Numbered from the stretch's first letter, positions 17,023-26,177 are shown. The stretch: 64,000 nucleotides of DNA from Bradyrhizobiaceae bacterium (GCA_020853885.1 JADYXZ010000010.1:1-64000); one strand, 5' to 3'. Made by a program: numbers and translations. Notes: generated by a model not told the origin, from the sequence alone.

Positions 17023-17646
17023 TCAGGCGGCCGTCTCGTCCGCCGCCGGCGCAATGGCGGCGGCGAGCGCGGGAAGATCGGCGTACTTGGTGAAGTCGCG
17101 ATGCATGCTGAGGAGATTGATGCGGAGCTGCTCGCGGATCTGCAGAAAATCGTTTTCGCGCAGGCGCTCGTGGATCGGCATGTTGTCGAAGAAGACCTGG
17201 GCGAAGGGAATGGGGATGTCCTTGACCGGCTTCGGCGGATGCAGCGCGACCTGGTCCACGCGCCGCGCGAGATCGGCGCGCGATTGCGTCCAGGTTTCGG
17301 AGCCGAGGGGAGCGGGCACGGGATAGCGGTCGAAGGCATCGAGCGCCACCTCGCGCAGGCCGGTGGCGAGGCGGACCGGCTCCCCGGCGAGTGGCAGCAG
17401 CACGCCATGCGCCATCTCGGCGACGATGGAGAGGGCGTAGGGATAGGACTTCCAGCGCCCCTCTTCGAGGTTCGCCTTGAAGGCCTCCTCCGTGATGATC
17501 ATCGTGAAGTAGGAGCCGGAGCGGCCGCGCACATAATCGAAGATGCTCTTCTGCGTGAGAAAGGCGGCGCGGGTGTCCAGAAAATCCGCAAGCGCCGCGG
17601 CATCGGCGATCCGCGGCGGGCTCCTGAACCAGTCGAAAATCCCCAT
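17023..17646 (-). CDS. Conserved protein linked to the DUF294 fusion (207 aa)
   Basis: 207-aa soluble protein, first gene of a two-gene unit with the exonuclease-CBS-DUF294 protein (13-bp gap). The start MGIFDWFRSPP at 17646 has GGGAG 6 bp upstream. Visible features are an N-terminal TRAAFLTQKSIFDYVRGRSG segment, a YPYALSIVAEMAHGVLLP segment and an IPIPFAQVFFDNMPIHERLRENDF segment. No catalytic motif is recognised. Its constant company with symporter-regulating genes suggests a role in the same response; this is inference from position. Confidence 0.7.
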   Translation of the reverse strand: MGIFDWFRSPPRIADAAALADFLDTRAAFLTQKSIFDYVRGRSGSYFTMIITEEAFKANLEEGRWKSYPYALSIVAEMAHGVLLPLAGEPVRLATGLREVALDAFDRYPVPAPLGSETWTQSRADLARRVDQVALHPPKPVKDIPIPFAQVFFDNMPIHERLRENDFLQIREQLRINLLSMHRDFTKYADLPALAAAIAPAADETAA

Positions 17647-17759
17647 GCCGGCTCCCGATTCAGGGCCGGCCGACGCGAAACGCCTGCAAGCCCGACACAA
17701 ATAGGCTATGGTTCCCATCAGACCGGGAACCGAGCCCGGAATTCAAGAGTGGCCCAGAG

Positions 17760-20700
17760 ATGAGCGTGCTGCAAGGCTGGGTCGTCGTCGGCGTGGCGCT
17801 GGCCTATATCGGCTTCCTGTTTGCCGTGGCGAGCTACGGCGACCAAACGCGCCCGCGCGCCGGCGAGCGCGTCAGCCGGCCCTTGATCTATCCGCTGTCG
17901 CTCGCGGTCTATTGCACGTCGTGGACGTTCTTCGGCTCGGTCGGCCTTTCCGCGGCGCAGGGCCTCGACTTCCTCACCATCTATCTCGGTCCCGTCCTGA
18001 TGATGGTGCTGGGCTTCCCGCTGATCCTGAAGATCGTGCGGCTCGCCAAGGCGCAGAACATCACCTCGATCGCCGATTTCATCGCCGCGCGTTACGGCAA
18101 GAGCCAGACGGTCGCCGCCATCGTCACGATCGTCGCCGTGATCGGCGCCGTGCCCTACATCGCTCTGCAGTTGAAAGCGGTGTCGGCGTCGCTGCTCACG
18201 ATCCTCGGGCAGCAGCCGAGCACGTCCACGCTCGCGCCGATGTTCGGCGACCTTGCGCTCGTCGTCGCCGTCACCATGGCGGCGTTCGCGATGCTGTTCG
18301 GCACGCGCCACAGCGATGCCACCGAGCACCAGGAAGGCCTGATGCTCGCAATCGCGACGGAGTCGCTGGTCAAGCTCGTCGCCTTCCTGGTCGTCGGGCT
18401 GTTCGTGCTCTTCTACCTGTTCGACGGGCCGATGGATCTCGTCGCCAAGGCGGCGGCGCGCGGCGACATCCTGCCGAAATTCTCATCCTTCAATCCGGCG
18501 ACATGGATCACGATGACCGTGCTGTCGTTCCTCGCCATCGTGCTGCTGCCGCGGCAGTTCCACGTCATGGTGGTCGAGAACAACGGCGAGGACGAGCTGC
18601 GGCGGGCGGTCTGGCTGTTTCCGGTCTATCTCGTCCTGATCAATCTCTTCGTTGTGCCGATCGCCATCGCGGGCCTCCTCGCGTTTCCGAACGGCAATGT
18701 CGACAGCGACATGTTCGTGCTCGCGCTGCCGATGTCGGCGGGCTCGGATTTCCTCGCGCTGTTCGCGTTCGTCGGCGGGTTGTCGGCGGCGACCGCGATG
18801 GTGATCGTCGAGAGCGTCGCGGTGGCGATCATGGTGTCGAACGACGTCGTGGTGCCGTTCATGCTGCGGCGGCGCGGCGTCGGGCCGAGCACGCGCGCCG
18901 ACATGGGCGGCTTCCTGCTGCGCGCGCGGCGCTTCCTCATCTTCGGCGTGCTGCTGCTCGCCTACTTCTACTATCACATGGCGGGCGAGGCGCAGCTCGC
19001 GCAGATCGGGCTCTTGTCGTTTGCGGCGGTGGCGCAATTCGGACCGGCGTTCTTCGGTGGCCTGTTCTGGCGCGGGGCGACGGCGCGCGGCGCGATCGCC
19101 GGGCTGGCGATCGGTGTCGCCGTGTGGGCCTATACGCTGCTGCTGCCGAGCGTCGTAGCGGCAGGACTGCTCGACCGCACGATCCTCGACGCCGGCCTGT
19201 TCGGGATCGTCGAGCTTCGCCCGCAGTCGCTGTTCGGGCTGGAGGCGTCGCCGCTCACGCACGGCGTGTTGTGGAGCCTCGGGCTCAACATCGCCGCTTT
19301 CGTCCTCGTGTCGCTGCTGACCTCGGCGACGCCGATCGAGCGGCTGCAGGCCAACGTGTTCGTCGAGGCGGAAAGCAGGCCGATCGCGCCGAGCTTCGGG
19401 CTATGGCGCTCGTCGGTCACCGTCGAGGAACTGATGTCGACCGTTGCGCGCTATCTCGGGGAGGAGCGAACGCGACGCTCGTTCGAGAGCTTCTCGCAGA
19501 ACCGCCGGATTTCGCTCGACCCGCGGCGCGAGGCCGACATCCTCCTCCTGCGCTACGCCGAGCACGTGCTCGCCTCGGCGATCGGCGCCGCCTCCTCCCG
19601 GCTCGTGCTGTCGCTCCTCCTGCGCAAGGGCACGGTGTCGCGGCAGGCCGCCTTGAAGCTGCTCGACGACGCCTCGGCGGCGATCCAGTACAACCGCGAA
19701 ATCCTGCAGAGCGCCATCGACCACGTGCAGGAAGGCATCGCCGTGTTCGACAAGGACCTGCAGCTCATCTGCTGGAACAGCCAGTACGGCGAAATGCTGG
19801 ATCTTCCGCCCGACACCGGCCGCCTCGGCGCGCGGCTCGATGAAATCCTGCGCGTTGCGGGGGAGCGCGGCGATCTCGGCCCGGGCGATCCGGCCAAACT
19901 CGTGGCTGACCGGCTCGAGCGCTACGTCAGCGGCACGGCGAGTTTCCGCGAGCGCCTGCAGCGGCGCGGCATCGTGGTGGAAGTGCGGTCGAACTGGATG
20001 CCCGACGGCGGCATCGTCGTGACCTACACCGACATTACGCCGACGGTGGAGGCGGCCGAGGCGCTCGAGCGCGCCAACGAAAATCTCGAACGCCGCGTGA
20101 AGGAGCGCACCGAGGAGCTGACGCGCCTGAACGCCGCGCTGGCGCGCGCGAAGTCGGAAGCGGACGAAGCGAACATCTCGAAGACGCGGTTCCTCGCCGC
20201 GGCGAGCCACGACATCCTGCAACCGCTCAACGCAGCGCGGCTCTATGCGACGAGCCTCGTCGACCGCAAGGGCGAAGGCGTGGAAGCGAAGCTCGCCACC
20301 AACATCGATGCATCGCTCGAGGCGGTCGAGGAAATCCTGGGCACGCTGCTCGATATTTCCCGCCTCGACACCGGCGCGATGAAGCCGGAGATTTCCGCGT
20401 TCCGGATCGACGAAATCTTCGGGCAGTTGCAGGTCGAGTTCGCGCCGCTCGCCGCCGCCAAGGGGCTGGAGCTCACCTTCGTGCCATCGTCGATCACGGT
20501 GCGCTCGGACCGGCGGCTGTTGCGCCGGCTCCTGCAGAATCTCGTGTCGAACGCCATCAAGTACACGCCGCGCGGGCGGGTGCTCATTGGCTGCCGCCGC
20601 CGCGGCAATGCGGTGCGGATCGAAGTGCACGACACGGGGCTCGGAATTCCTGCGTCCAAGCAGAAGGTGATCTTCGAGGAGTTCCAGCGGCTTGCACAAG

Positions 20701-21278
20701 GCGCGCGGGTGGCGCGCGGTCTCGGGCTCGGACTGTCGATCGTGGAGCGCATCGCGCGCATTCTCAATCACCCGCTCACGCTGCGGTCGCAGCCGAACGA
20801 GGGGTCCACGTTCACGCTCGACGTGCCGATGGGGGCCGGGCTGTCCGCACCGCCGGCGATGCGCCCGCAGAAGCCCCTGCCGGTCACGCCGCTCGAGGGC
20901 ATCGTCGTTCTCTGCATCGAGAACGAGCCGCAGGTGCTGGCCGGCATGGAATCGCTTCTGTCCGGCTGGGGCTGCCGCGTGCTGACCGCGCCCAACCTCG
21001 AAGGGGCGGTTGCCGCAATCGACGCCAGCGGTCTCCGGCCGGATGCGCTGCTCGTCGACTATCATCTCGATGAAAGCAACGGGATCGATGCGGTCGAGGC
21101 GCTGCGGAAGCAACTCAAGGACAACATCCCCGCCGCACTGATCACGGCCGACCGCAGCCCCGCCGTGCGGGACGAGGCGCGCGCCAAGGACATCCAGGTG
21201 TTCAACAAACCGGTGAAACCGGCGGCGCTGCGCGCGTTCCTCGCGCAGTGGCGTGTCGCAAGACCGGCGGCGGAATAA
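17760..21278 (+). CDS. Hybrid histidine kinase with SSS symporter domain (CrbS type)
   Basis: 1172 aa. The first ~500 residues are a sodium/solute symporter (SSS) fold with 12-13 helices, then a linker, a PAS domain (~655-760: AIDHVQEGIAVFDKDLQLICWNS), a coiled coil, HisKA with phosphorylated His817 (FLAAASHDILQPLNAARL), an HATPase (NLVSNAIKYTPRG; GLGLGLSIVERI) and a C-terminal receiver with Asp1100 (LLVDYHLDES). This is the architecture of CrbS (MxtR), which with LuxR-type CrbR controls acetyl-CoA synthetase and acetate transport in gammaproteobacteria. The cognate regulator follows at 21374 on the opposite strand. The kinase may sense flux or ligand through the symporter part. The phosphoryl route and ligand in this organism are not shown. 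Confidence 0.9.
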   Translation: MSVLQGWVVVGVALAYIGFLFAVASYGDQTRPRAGERVSRPLIYPLSLAVYCTSWTFFGSVGLSAAQGLDFLTIYLGPVLMMVLGFPLILKIVRLAKAQNITSIADFIAARYGKSQTVAAIVTIVAVIGAVPYIALQLKAVSASLLTILGQQPSTSTLAPMFGDLALVVAVTMAAFAMLFGTRHSDATEHQEGLMLAIATESLVKLVAFLVVGLFVLFYLFDGPMDLVAKAAARGDILPKFSSFNPATWITMTVLSFLAIVLLPRQFHVMVVENNGEDELRRAVWLFPVYLVLINLFVVPIAIAGLLAFPNGNVDSDMFVLALPMSAGSDFLALFAFVGGLSAATAMVIVESVAVAIMVSNDVVVPFMLRRRGVGPSTRADMGGFLLRARRFLIFGVLLLAYFYYHMAGEAQLAQIGLLSFAAVAQFGPAFFGGLFWRGATARGAIAGLAIGVAVWAYTLLLPSVVAAGLLDRTILDAGLFGIVELRPQSLFGLEASPLTHGVLWSLGLNIAAFVLVSLLTSATPIERLQANVFVEAESRPIAPSFGLWRSSVTVEELMSTVARYLGEERTRRSFESFSQNRRISLDPRREADILLLRYAEHVLASAIGAASSRLVLSLLLRKGTVSRQAALKLLDDASAAIQYNREILQSAIDHVQEGIAVFDKDLQLICWNSQYGEMLDLPPDTGRLGARLDEILRVAGERGDLGPGDPAKLVADRLERYVSGTASFRERLQRRGIVVEVRSNWMPDGGIVVTYTDITPTVEAAEALERANENLERRVKERTEELTRLNAALARAKSEADEANISKTRFLAAASHDILQPLNAARLYATSLVDRKGEGVEAKLATNIDASLEAVEEILGTLLDISRLDTGAMKPEISAFRIDEIFGQLQVEFAPLAAAKGLELTFVPSSITVRSDRRLLRRLLQNLVSNAIKYTPRGRVLIGCRRRGNAVRIEVHDTGLGIPASKQKVIFEEFQRLAQGARVARGLGLGLSIVERIARILNHPLTLRSQPNEGSTFTLDVPMGAGLSAPPAMRPQKPLPVTPLEGIVVLCIENEPQVLAGMESLLSGWGCRVLTAPNLEGAVAAIDASGLRPDALLVDYHLDESNGIDAVEALRKQLKDNIPAALITADRSPAVRDEARAKDIQVFNKPVKPAALRAFLAQWRVARPAAE

Positions 21279-21282
21279 AGCC

Positions 21283-21327
21283 GTCATCCTTCGAGGCTCG
21301 CGCGATGCGCTCGCACCTCAGGATGAC
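21283..21327. repeat. Dispersed palindrome, GTCATCCT family
   Basis: GTCATCCTTCGAGGCTCG ... CTCGCACCTCAGGATGAC, 45 bp with complementary ends. It lies between convergent kinase and regulator genes. Two more copies lie at 28518-28625. Confidence 0.8.
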
Positions 21328-21373
21328 GCGCTTATTTATGCTGCGCTTGGCTCGGCCGGGAGACGCTACGCCG

Positions 21374-22093
21374 TCAGTTTGCCGGGCGCGGCCACTGGCC
21401 GGTCTCGATCTTCGATGCGGCGATCACCGCCTGCGTGCGGCTTTCGACACCGAGCTTCTGCAGGATCGCCGAAACGTGCGCCTTCACGGTCGCCTCCGAC
21501 ACCTTCAGCTCGAAGGCGATCTGCTTGTTGAGCAAACCTTCCGACAGCATCATCAGCACGCGCACCTGCTGCGGCGTCAGCGTCGACAGCCGATTGACAA
21601 GATCGCGCGTCGCCTCGTCGGCGCCGCCGGAAAGATCGACGTCGGGCGGCGTCCAGACGCCGCCCTCGAGCACGCTGCGGATCGCGGTGCGCATGGTCTC
21701 GACGCCGAGCGTCTTGGGCAGGAACCCGGATGCGCCGAACTCCATGCAGCGCCGAATCACGCCCGGCTCTTCGTTGGCGGAAACGACGACGACCGGCACG
21801 CCGGGGAACTGCGCCCGCAGATACAGAAGGCCGGAAAAGCCGCGCACGCCCGGCATCGTGAGATCGAGCAGGACGAGATCGACATCGCCTTCCCGCTCCA
21901 GCAATGTCTGCAGATCATCGAACCCGCCGGCTTCGAAAATTTCGGCGGATTTGAACAAATTGTGGATCGATTCTTTCAGTGCGCCGCGAAATAACGGGTG
22001 ATCGTCGGCTACGACGAATCGGTAGTGCGTGGACGCATCCACCGCCAAGAGCCCCTCTCCTGTTTCGATGCCCGTGATCGCCCTCTGATTCAT
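21374..22093 (-). CDS. LuxR-type response regulator (CrbR-like)
   Basis: 239 aa. Receiver domain with acidic pair Asp30-Asp31 and phosphorylatable Asp77 (VDLVLLDLTMPG), then a LuxR/NarL helix-turn-helix: LTPQQVRVLMMLSEGLLNKQIAFELKVSEATVKAHVSAIL. It is the probable partner of the SSS-domain hybrid kinase, with which it converges, and of the symporter operon, from which it diverges. By analogy with CrbR/ErdR it would activate symporter and acyl-CoA synthetase genes. The ATG at 22093 is preferred; the frame is open upstream to 22351 but that part reads like non-coding DNA. Confidence 0.9.
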   Translation of the reverse strand: MNQRAITGIETGEGLLAVDASTHYRFVVADDHPLFRGALKESIHNLFKSAEIFEAGGFDDLQTLLEREGDVDLVLLDLTMPGVRGFSGLLYLRAQFPGVPVVVVSANEEPGVIRRCMEFGASGFLPKTLGVETMRTAIRSVLEGGVWTPPDVDLSGGADEATRDLVNRLSTLTPQQVRVLMMLSEGLLNKQIAFELKVSEATVKAHVSAILQKLGVESRTQAVIAASKIETGQWPRPAN

Positions 22094-22533
22094 TACGCCC
22101 GACCTGCGTCCGACGAAAGAATGATGTGGCGAGTGAGCCACTCCCCCAAAAGAATAATGCGGCCCCGAAGGTGCCCATTGCAAGCGACGCACGCCGGAAG
22201 ATTGCGAATGAGGGCGACTTTCTTCCACATTAACATTGAAGACGGAGGAGAACCCGCCGGGAGCCGCCGCCTCCTGCTGCAATGCGGAAAATTCCTTTTC
22301 TTTCCGGATATTAGTAATCCACGCTGCACCGAAAGTCTTATAGGGCGCCAAGTTTACGGAATGTTAATTCTTCAAGCACGGACCCGCGGGCGAACAAGAA
22401 GAAGAGCGGGACATCCGACTTGGAGGAGGCGCCGGCCGGTCTCGGCCGAACGGTTTTCCTTCTACTAGACGTCAGGGGTGCCGCGGTCCGCTCATGGTTC
22501 GCGCGCCGACGGGATATCAGGAGGGCTATTCCT
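22094..22533. other. Divergent promoter region of regulator and symporter operon
   Basis: 440 bp without a convincing gene, between the response regulator and the DUF4212 gene. It is more AT-rich than the surroundings around 22270-22380. No clear sigma-54 (-24/-12) pair or regulator palindrome was identified by eye. The long leader of the symporter operon presumably contains the regulator binding sites. Confidence 0.5.
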
Positions 22534-22788
22534 ATGGAGTCGAAAGACCAAAGTTACTGGAACGACACCAGCCGGCTGATGTGGATCACGCTCGCGATCT
22601 GGTTCTTCTTTGGCTACGTCATTCACGCATTCGTCAACGTGCTCAACAAAATCACCATCCTCGGCTTCCCGTTCGGCTTCTACATGGCCGCGCAGGGCTC
22701 GCTGATCGCGTTCGTGGTGCTCCTGTTCTGGTTTGCCAAGGCCCAGGACAAGATCGACCGCAAGCACGGCGTGGCGGAAGACGAGTGA
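22534..22788 (+). CDS. DUF4212 small subunit of a sodium/solute symporter
   Basis: 84 aa with two membrane helices (TLAIWFFFGYVIHAFVNVLN and FGFYMAAQGSLIAFVVLLFWF) and a charged tail ending DKIDRKHGVAEDE. This is the pattern of DUF4212 proteins, which precede SSS family symporters and are thought to be their small subunit. The ATG at 22534 has AGGAGG about 9 bp upstream. It is separated from the symporter gene by 13 bp, so the two are one operon. Confidence 0.9.
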   Translation: MESKDQSYWNDTSRLMWITLAIWFFFGYVIHAFVNVLNKITILGFPFGFYMAAQGSLIAFVVLLFWFAKAQDKIDRKHGVAEDE

Positions 22789-22801
22789 GGGGGGCAGACC
22801 A

Positions 22802-24781
22802 ATGGCAACACAATCACAATCGACGGCTGCTTTCACCCAGCAGCTCGGCAAATATTACGCCAGCTACACGGGGGCATTCGTCGCCTTCGTCGTCCTGCTG
22901 GCGATTCTCGAATGGATCGGCGTCCCGAACCGGGTGATCGGCTATCTGTTCGTGTTCTTCACCCTCGCGGTGTACGCGATGATCGGCATCATGTCGCGGA
23001 CGGCGCAGGTCTCGGAATACTACGTCGCCGGCCGGCGCGTGCCGGCCTTCTACAACGGCATGGCGACCGGCGCCGACTGGATGTCGGCGGCTTCGTTCGT
23101 CGGCATGGCGGGCACACTGTTCCTGCTCGGCTATGACGGCATCGCCTGGGTGCTCGGCTGGACCGGCGGCTACGTGCTCGTCTCCACGCTCGTCGCTCCG
23201 TTCCTGCGCAAGTTCGGCGCCTATACGGTGCCCGACTTCATGTCGCACCGTTATGGCGGCAACTTCGCCCGCTTCCTAGCGGTGATCGTGCTGGTGTCGT
23301 GCTCCTTCACCTACATCGTCGCGCAGGTGTACGGCACGGGCATCATCGCCTCGCGCTTCCTCGGCATGCCGTTCGAGATCGCGGTGTTCGTCGGCCTTGC
23401 CGGCATCCTGCTCTGCTCGATGCTCGGCGGCATGCGGGCGGTGACCTGGACGCAGATCGCCCAGTACATCATCCTGATCATCGCCTACCTGCTGCCGGTG
23501 ATCATCCTGTCCACGCAGAAGTACGGAATCCCCATTCCGCAGCTCATGTACGGGCAGGCGATCCAGGACATCACGGCACGCGAAGGCCAGATGCTGCAGA
23601 CCGGACTCGCCACGGCGGCGGCGCTCAAGCCGCACATCGTGCCGTTCCAGACCTACAGCCCGCTGAACTATTTCGGCATCATCCTGTGCATGATGGTCGG
23701 CACCGCTTCGCTGCCGCACATCCTGATGCGCTACTTCACCACGCCGTCCGTGCGTGAAGCGCGCCAGTCGGTGGCCTGGTCGCTGTTCTTCATCTTCCTC
23801 CTGTACTTCACGGCGCCGGCCTATGCGGCGTTCTCGAAGCTCGAGGTCTATACGGAGATCATCGGCCGCGACATCACGCAGCTGCGGCCGTGGCTGTTCA
23901 CCTGGGGCGAAATCGGCCTGATCAAGATTTGCGGCAAGGACGCCGTCAATCTGGATGCCGTGATCGCCGCCTGCAAGGCGATCGCCAACCATCCGGGCGT
24001 CGTCCGGCTGCAAGACTTCAACATCAACACCGACGTGATCGTGCTTTCCACGCCGGAAATCGCGGGCCTGCCCTACGTCATCTCCGGCCTCGTTGCGGCC
24101 GGCGGTCTCGCGGCGGCGCTCTCGACCGCCGACGGCCTGCTGCTCGCCATCGCCAACGCGCTCAGCCACGACATCTACTACAAGATGCTCGATCCGAACG
24201 CGTCGACGGTGCGCCGGCTCACGGTCGCCCGCATCCTCCTGCTCGTCGTCGCCGTGTGCGCCGCCTATGTCGCTTCAACGCGGCCGGCGGACATCCTCGC
24301 GATGGTGGGCTGGGCGTTCTCGCTGGCGATGGCCGGAAACTTCCCGGCGCTCGTCATGGGCATCTGGTGGAAGCGCACGACGACGACGGCGGCGGTGCTC
24401 GGCATCATCGCCGGCTTCGGGCTGTGCATCTTCTACCTCGTCTGCACGCGGTACTTCCCGCAGGCGGGCGTGACCTACTTCGGCATGAGCTCGCTCACCA
24501 ATCCGACGACGGGCGCCAACTTGGTCGACATCGCCAAGGTGATGGCGGATCCGAAGTGGGTCGCCGACGTGCCGGCGAGCGCGGCCAACCCGCTGCAATC
24601 GAAGGTGGGCTGGTTCGGGCTCAACAACATCAACTGCGGCATGCTGGGCGCGCCGCTCGGCTTCATCGTGATGATCGTCGTCAGCCTTCTCGGCAAGGAG
24701 CCGTCGAAGGAGATGCAGGCGTTCGTCGACGAAATCCGCAAGCCGCGCGGCCAGACCGTTATTCAGGACAAGGCTTCCTGA
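22802..24781 (+). CDS. SSS family cation/carboxylate symporter (ActP/VC_2705 type)
   Basis: 659-aa polytopic membrane protein of the solute:sodium symporter family. SEYYVAGRRVPAFYNGMATGADWMSAASF is the family signature near the N-terminus and ALSTADGLLLAIANALSHDIY is the conserved TM9-10 segment. Compared with E. coli ActP (about 550 aa) it has extra sequence near residues 355-415 and 560-610. Paired with a DUF4212 subunit and a CrbS/CrbR-like system, it most likely carries acetate or another short carboxylate with Na+ or H+. A large hairpin terminator follows at 24818. Confidence 0.9.
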   Translation: MATQSQSTAAFTQQLGKYYASYTGAFVAFVVLLAILEWIGVPNRVIGYLFVFFTLAVYAMIGIMSRTAQVSEYYVAGRRVPAFYNGMATGADWMSAASFVGMAGTLFLLGYDGIAWVLGWTGGYVLVSTLVAPFLRKFGAYTVPDFMSHRYGGNFARFLAVIVLVSCSFTYIVAQVYGTGIIASRFLGMPFEIAVFVGLAGILLCSMLGGMRAVTWTQIAQYIILIIAYLLPVIILSTQKYGIPIPQLMYGQAIQDITAREGQMLQTGLATAAALKPHIVPFQTYSPLNYFGIILCMMVGTASLPHILMRYFTTPSVREARQSVAWSLFFIFLLYFTAPAYAAFSKLEVYTEIIGRDITQLRPWLFTWGEIGLIKICGKDAVNLDAVIAACKAIANHPGVVRLQDFNINTDVIVLSTPEIAGLPYVISGLVAAGGLAAALSTADGLLLAIANALSHDIYYKMLDPNASTVRRLTVARILLLVVAVCAAYVASTRPADILAMVGWAFSLAMAGNFPALVMGIWWKRTTTTAAVLGIIAGFGLCIFYLVCTRYFPQAGVTYFGMSSLTNPTTGANLVDIAKVMADPKWVADVPASAANPLQSKVGWFGLNNINCGMLGAPLGFIVMIVVSLLGKEPSKEMQAFVDEIRKPRGQTVIQDKAS

Positions 24782-24817
24782 TACGATCCCGCATCGCGGA
24801 CAGAAACGGCAGGGCCC

Positions 24818-24890
24818 TAGGGTGCGATCGAGGGGGATGGAAGCGGAAACGCTTCCATCCCCCTCGTGAATCGCACCCTAACTTTTTATT
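24818..24890 (+). terminator. Large hairpin terminator after the symporter
   Basis: TAGGGTGCGAT (24818-24828) and CGAGGGGGATGGAAGCG (24829-24845) pair with CGCTTCCATCCCCCTCG (24850-24866) and ATCGCACCCTA (24870-24880). The loop is GAAA, and there is a 3-nt bulge. ACTTTTTATT follows. It is unusually long for a terminator. Confidence 0.8.
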
Positions 24891-24952
24891 AGGGTCGGAT
24901 TCACGGTCGAAATGGAATCGCAGAGCGATCCCGTTTCGACCGATCCGACCCT
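24889..24952. repeat. Second large hairpin, overlapping an alternative pairing
   Basis: TAGGGTCGGAT pairs with ATCCGACCCTA, and inside CGGTCGAAA (24904-24912) pairs with TTTCGACCG (24934-24942). Its 5' arm can also pair with the 3' arm of the preceding hairpin (24865-24881 with 24889-24905, 15 of 17 positions), so the two hairpins can exclude each other. Confidence 0.7.
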
Positions 24953-25051
24953 AGGGGCCCCGTTTCTTTTTCGAGAGGTCGGTGCACGCGCAGACGTTTT
25001 CTTTTCCGGCCGGACATGCTTCAAAAGAACATTCCTGCGCCGGGACCCATC

Positions 25052-25366
25052 GTGGCTTCGAATCCGTTCCTCCTCTACTGGTGGTATCACCTGCCGAACC
25101 TCGTGCTGGCGGCGCTGATGTACACGCTGCTTGGCCGGGTGGTGCTCGGATTCATCTTCGATGAGAACGCGCCGAACTACATCTGGCGCTTCTTCGTGCG
25201 GGTCACGGACCCCGTGGTGCGGCTCGTGCGCTACGTGACGCCGCTCGACGTGCCGCACGTCGTCGTGCTGCTGTTCGCGGCCGTCTGGATGTTCATGCTG
25301 CGGGTGGCGCTGCTCCTGCTGCTGTTCGCGCTCGGGATCGCGCCGACACCGGGAGGGGCGCCCTGA
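25052..25366 (+). CDS. YggT-like small membrane protein
   Basis: About 104 aa. Two hydrophobic blocks (NLVLAALMYTLLGRVVLGFIF and VVVLLFAAVWMFMLRVALLLLLFALGI) flank a conserved TDPVVRLVRYVTP segment, the layout of YggT-type proteins, whose role in membrane or osmotic homeostasis is poorly defined. A GTG start at 25052 (GGGA 6 bp upstream) is preferred; an ATG at 25016 would add 12 residues but lacks a good ribosome site. Its stop overlaps the next start by one base (TGATG). Family assignment is moderate. Confidence 0.65.
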   Translation: MASNPFLLYWWYHLPNLVLAALMYTLLGRVVLGFIFDENAPNYIWRFFVRVTDPVVRLVRYVTPLDVPHVVVLLFAAVWMFMLRVALLLLLFALGIAPTPGGAP

Positions 25367-25686
25367 TGGTCAGCCAGCCCTATGTCGTCGCGATGCTGTT
25401 CTTTGCGATCATCAACGGCATCTTCTCGCCGTTCCTGTTCGCCCTCTTCCCGTTCGTGCTGGCGCTGACGCCGGCCCTGTTCGTCGACAGCGTGGGCTTC
25501 GTCTTCTATCTCTCGTCGCTCATCTTCGCGACGATGACGCTCATCGTCGGCGGCATCCCGGCGGCGCTCTACGAGCGCTGGACCGGCGCCACGGAATCGA
25601 CCGGCTTCTCCAAATGGCTGTGGCTCGCGGGCGTGGGCCTGCTGACCCTGCCGGCGGCGGCCAATTTCTTCCGGTTCGGCCTTTAG
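25366..25686 (+). CDS. Small membrane protein, unknown function (106 aa)
   Basis: 106 aa, almost entirely hydrophobic, with three to four helices (MLFFAIINGIFSPFLFALF, FVDSVGFVFYLSSLIFATMTL, LWLAGVGLLTLPAAANFF). It is coupled to the preceding YggT-like gene through TGATG, with GGGAGGGG about 7 bp before the ATG. No family is recognised. The two proteins probably work together in the membrane. Confidence 0.7.
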   Translation: MVSQPYVVAMLFFAIINGIFSPFLFALFPFVLALTPALFVDSVGFVFYLSSLIFATMTLIVGGIPAALYERWTGATESTGFSKWLWLAGVGLLTLPAAANFFRFGL

Positions 25687-25768
25687 GCGCTTTTCTTCCA
25701 TTGCGCCGGACGAGAAGCGGCGGCAAGATCGCTCCTCCGGCGTGCGCCCCCCATCTGCGATTCCGCCC

Positions 25769-26149
25769 ATGGAAGAGATGCGCAAGGCAGCGTTCCTGTC
25801 GGTCGGCCGAGCCTGCGGCTTCGGGATGCTCGCCATCTTCTGCGTCATGGTCGGCATGAGCTTCAATCCGCGCGTCCTGTTCCAGTCAGGCGGGATCCTG
25901 ACGCTCCTGATGACCCTGATCCTCATCCTCAAGGCGCGCCAGGCGCTCACCAAGGACTACAAGAAGACCGAGATGTGGCTGATCCTGCCCAAGGACTTCC
26001 GCCCGCCGGAGCGCTACGCGCAGTGGGTGACGGCGACCGTCATGCGCGACGCCTATTTCACCTTCGCGCAGTACACCGCGCTCATTTCCATTGCCATGTG
26101 GGTGCTGGCACTGATCATGGGGCTTGCGGGGATCGTGGGAAGGCACTGA
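25769..26149 (+). CDS. Inner-membrane protein, unknown function (126 aa)
   Basis: 126 aa with two N-terminal helices (AAFLSVGRACGFGMLAIFCVMVG and ILTLLMTLILILKA) and one C-terminal helix (ALISIAMWVLALIMGLAGIVG). Between them is a soluble loop QALTKDYKKTEMWLILPKDFRPPE. Proteins with this KTEMWLIL-P pattern occur widely in Rhizobiales as hypothetical membrane proteins. The ATG at 25769 is used; an ATG nine bases later is possible. It is followed by a dispersed palindrome and the convergent FadB-like gene. Confidence 0.7.
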   Translation: MEEMRKAAFLSVGRACGFGMLAIFCVMVGMSFNPRVLFQSGGILTLLMTLILILKARQALTKDYKKTEMWLILPKDFRPPERYAQWVTATVMRDAYFTFAQYTALISIAMWVLALIMGLAGIVGRH

Positions 26150-26177
26150 GCAACACGGCCAAACAGCCCCATCCGTC

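Noticed and set aside
14853-17093. Open frame of over 700 codons on the + strand across the exonuclease-DUF294 gene
   Set aside because: It is the antisense shadow of a gene with clear domains. In GC-rich codon usage the opposite strand often stays open; its translation is rich in Arg, Ala, His and Glu without any fold pattern.
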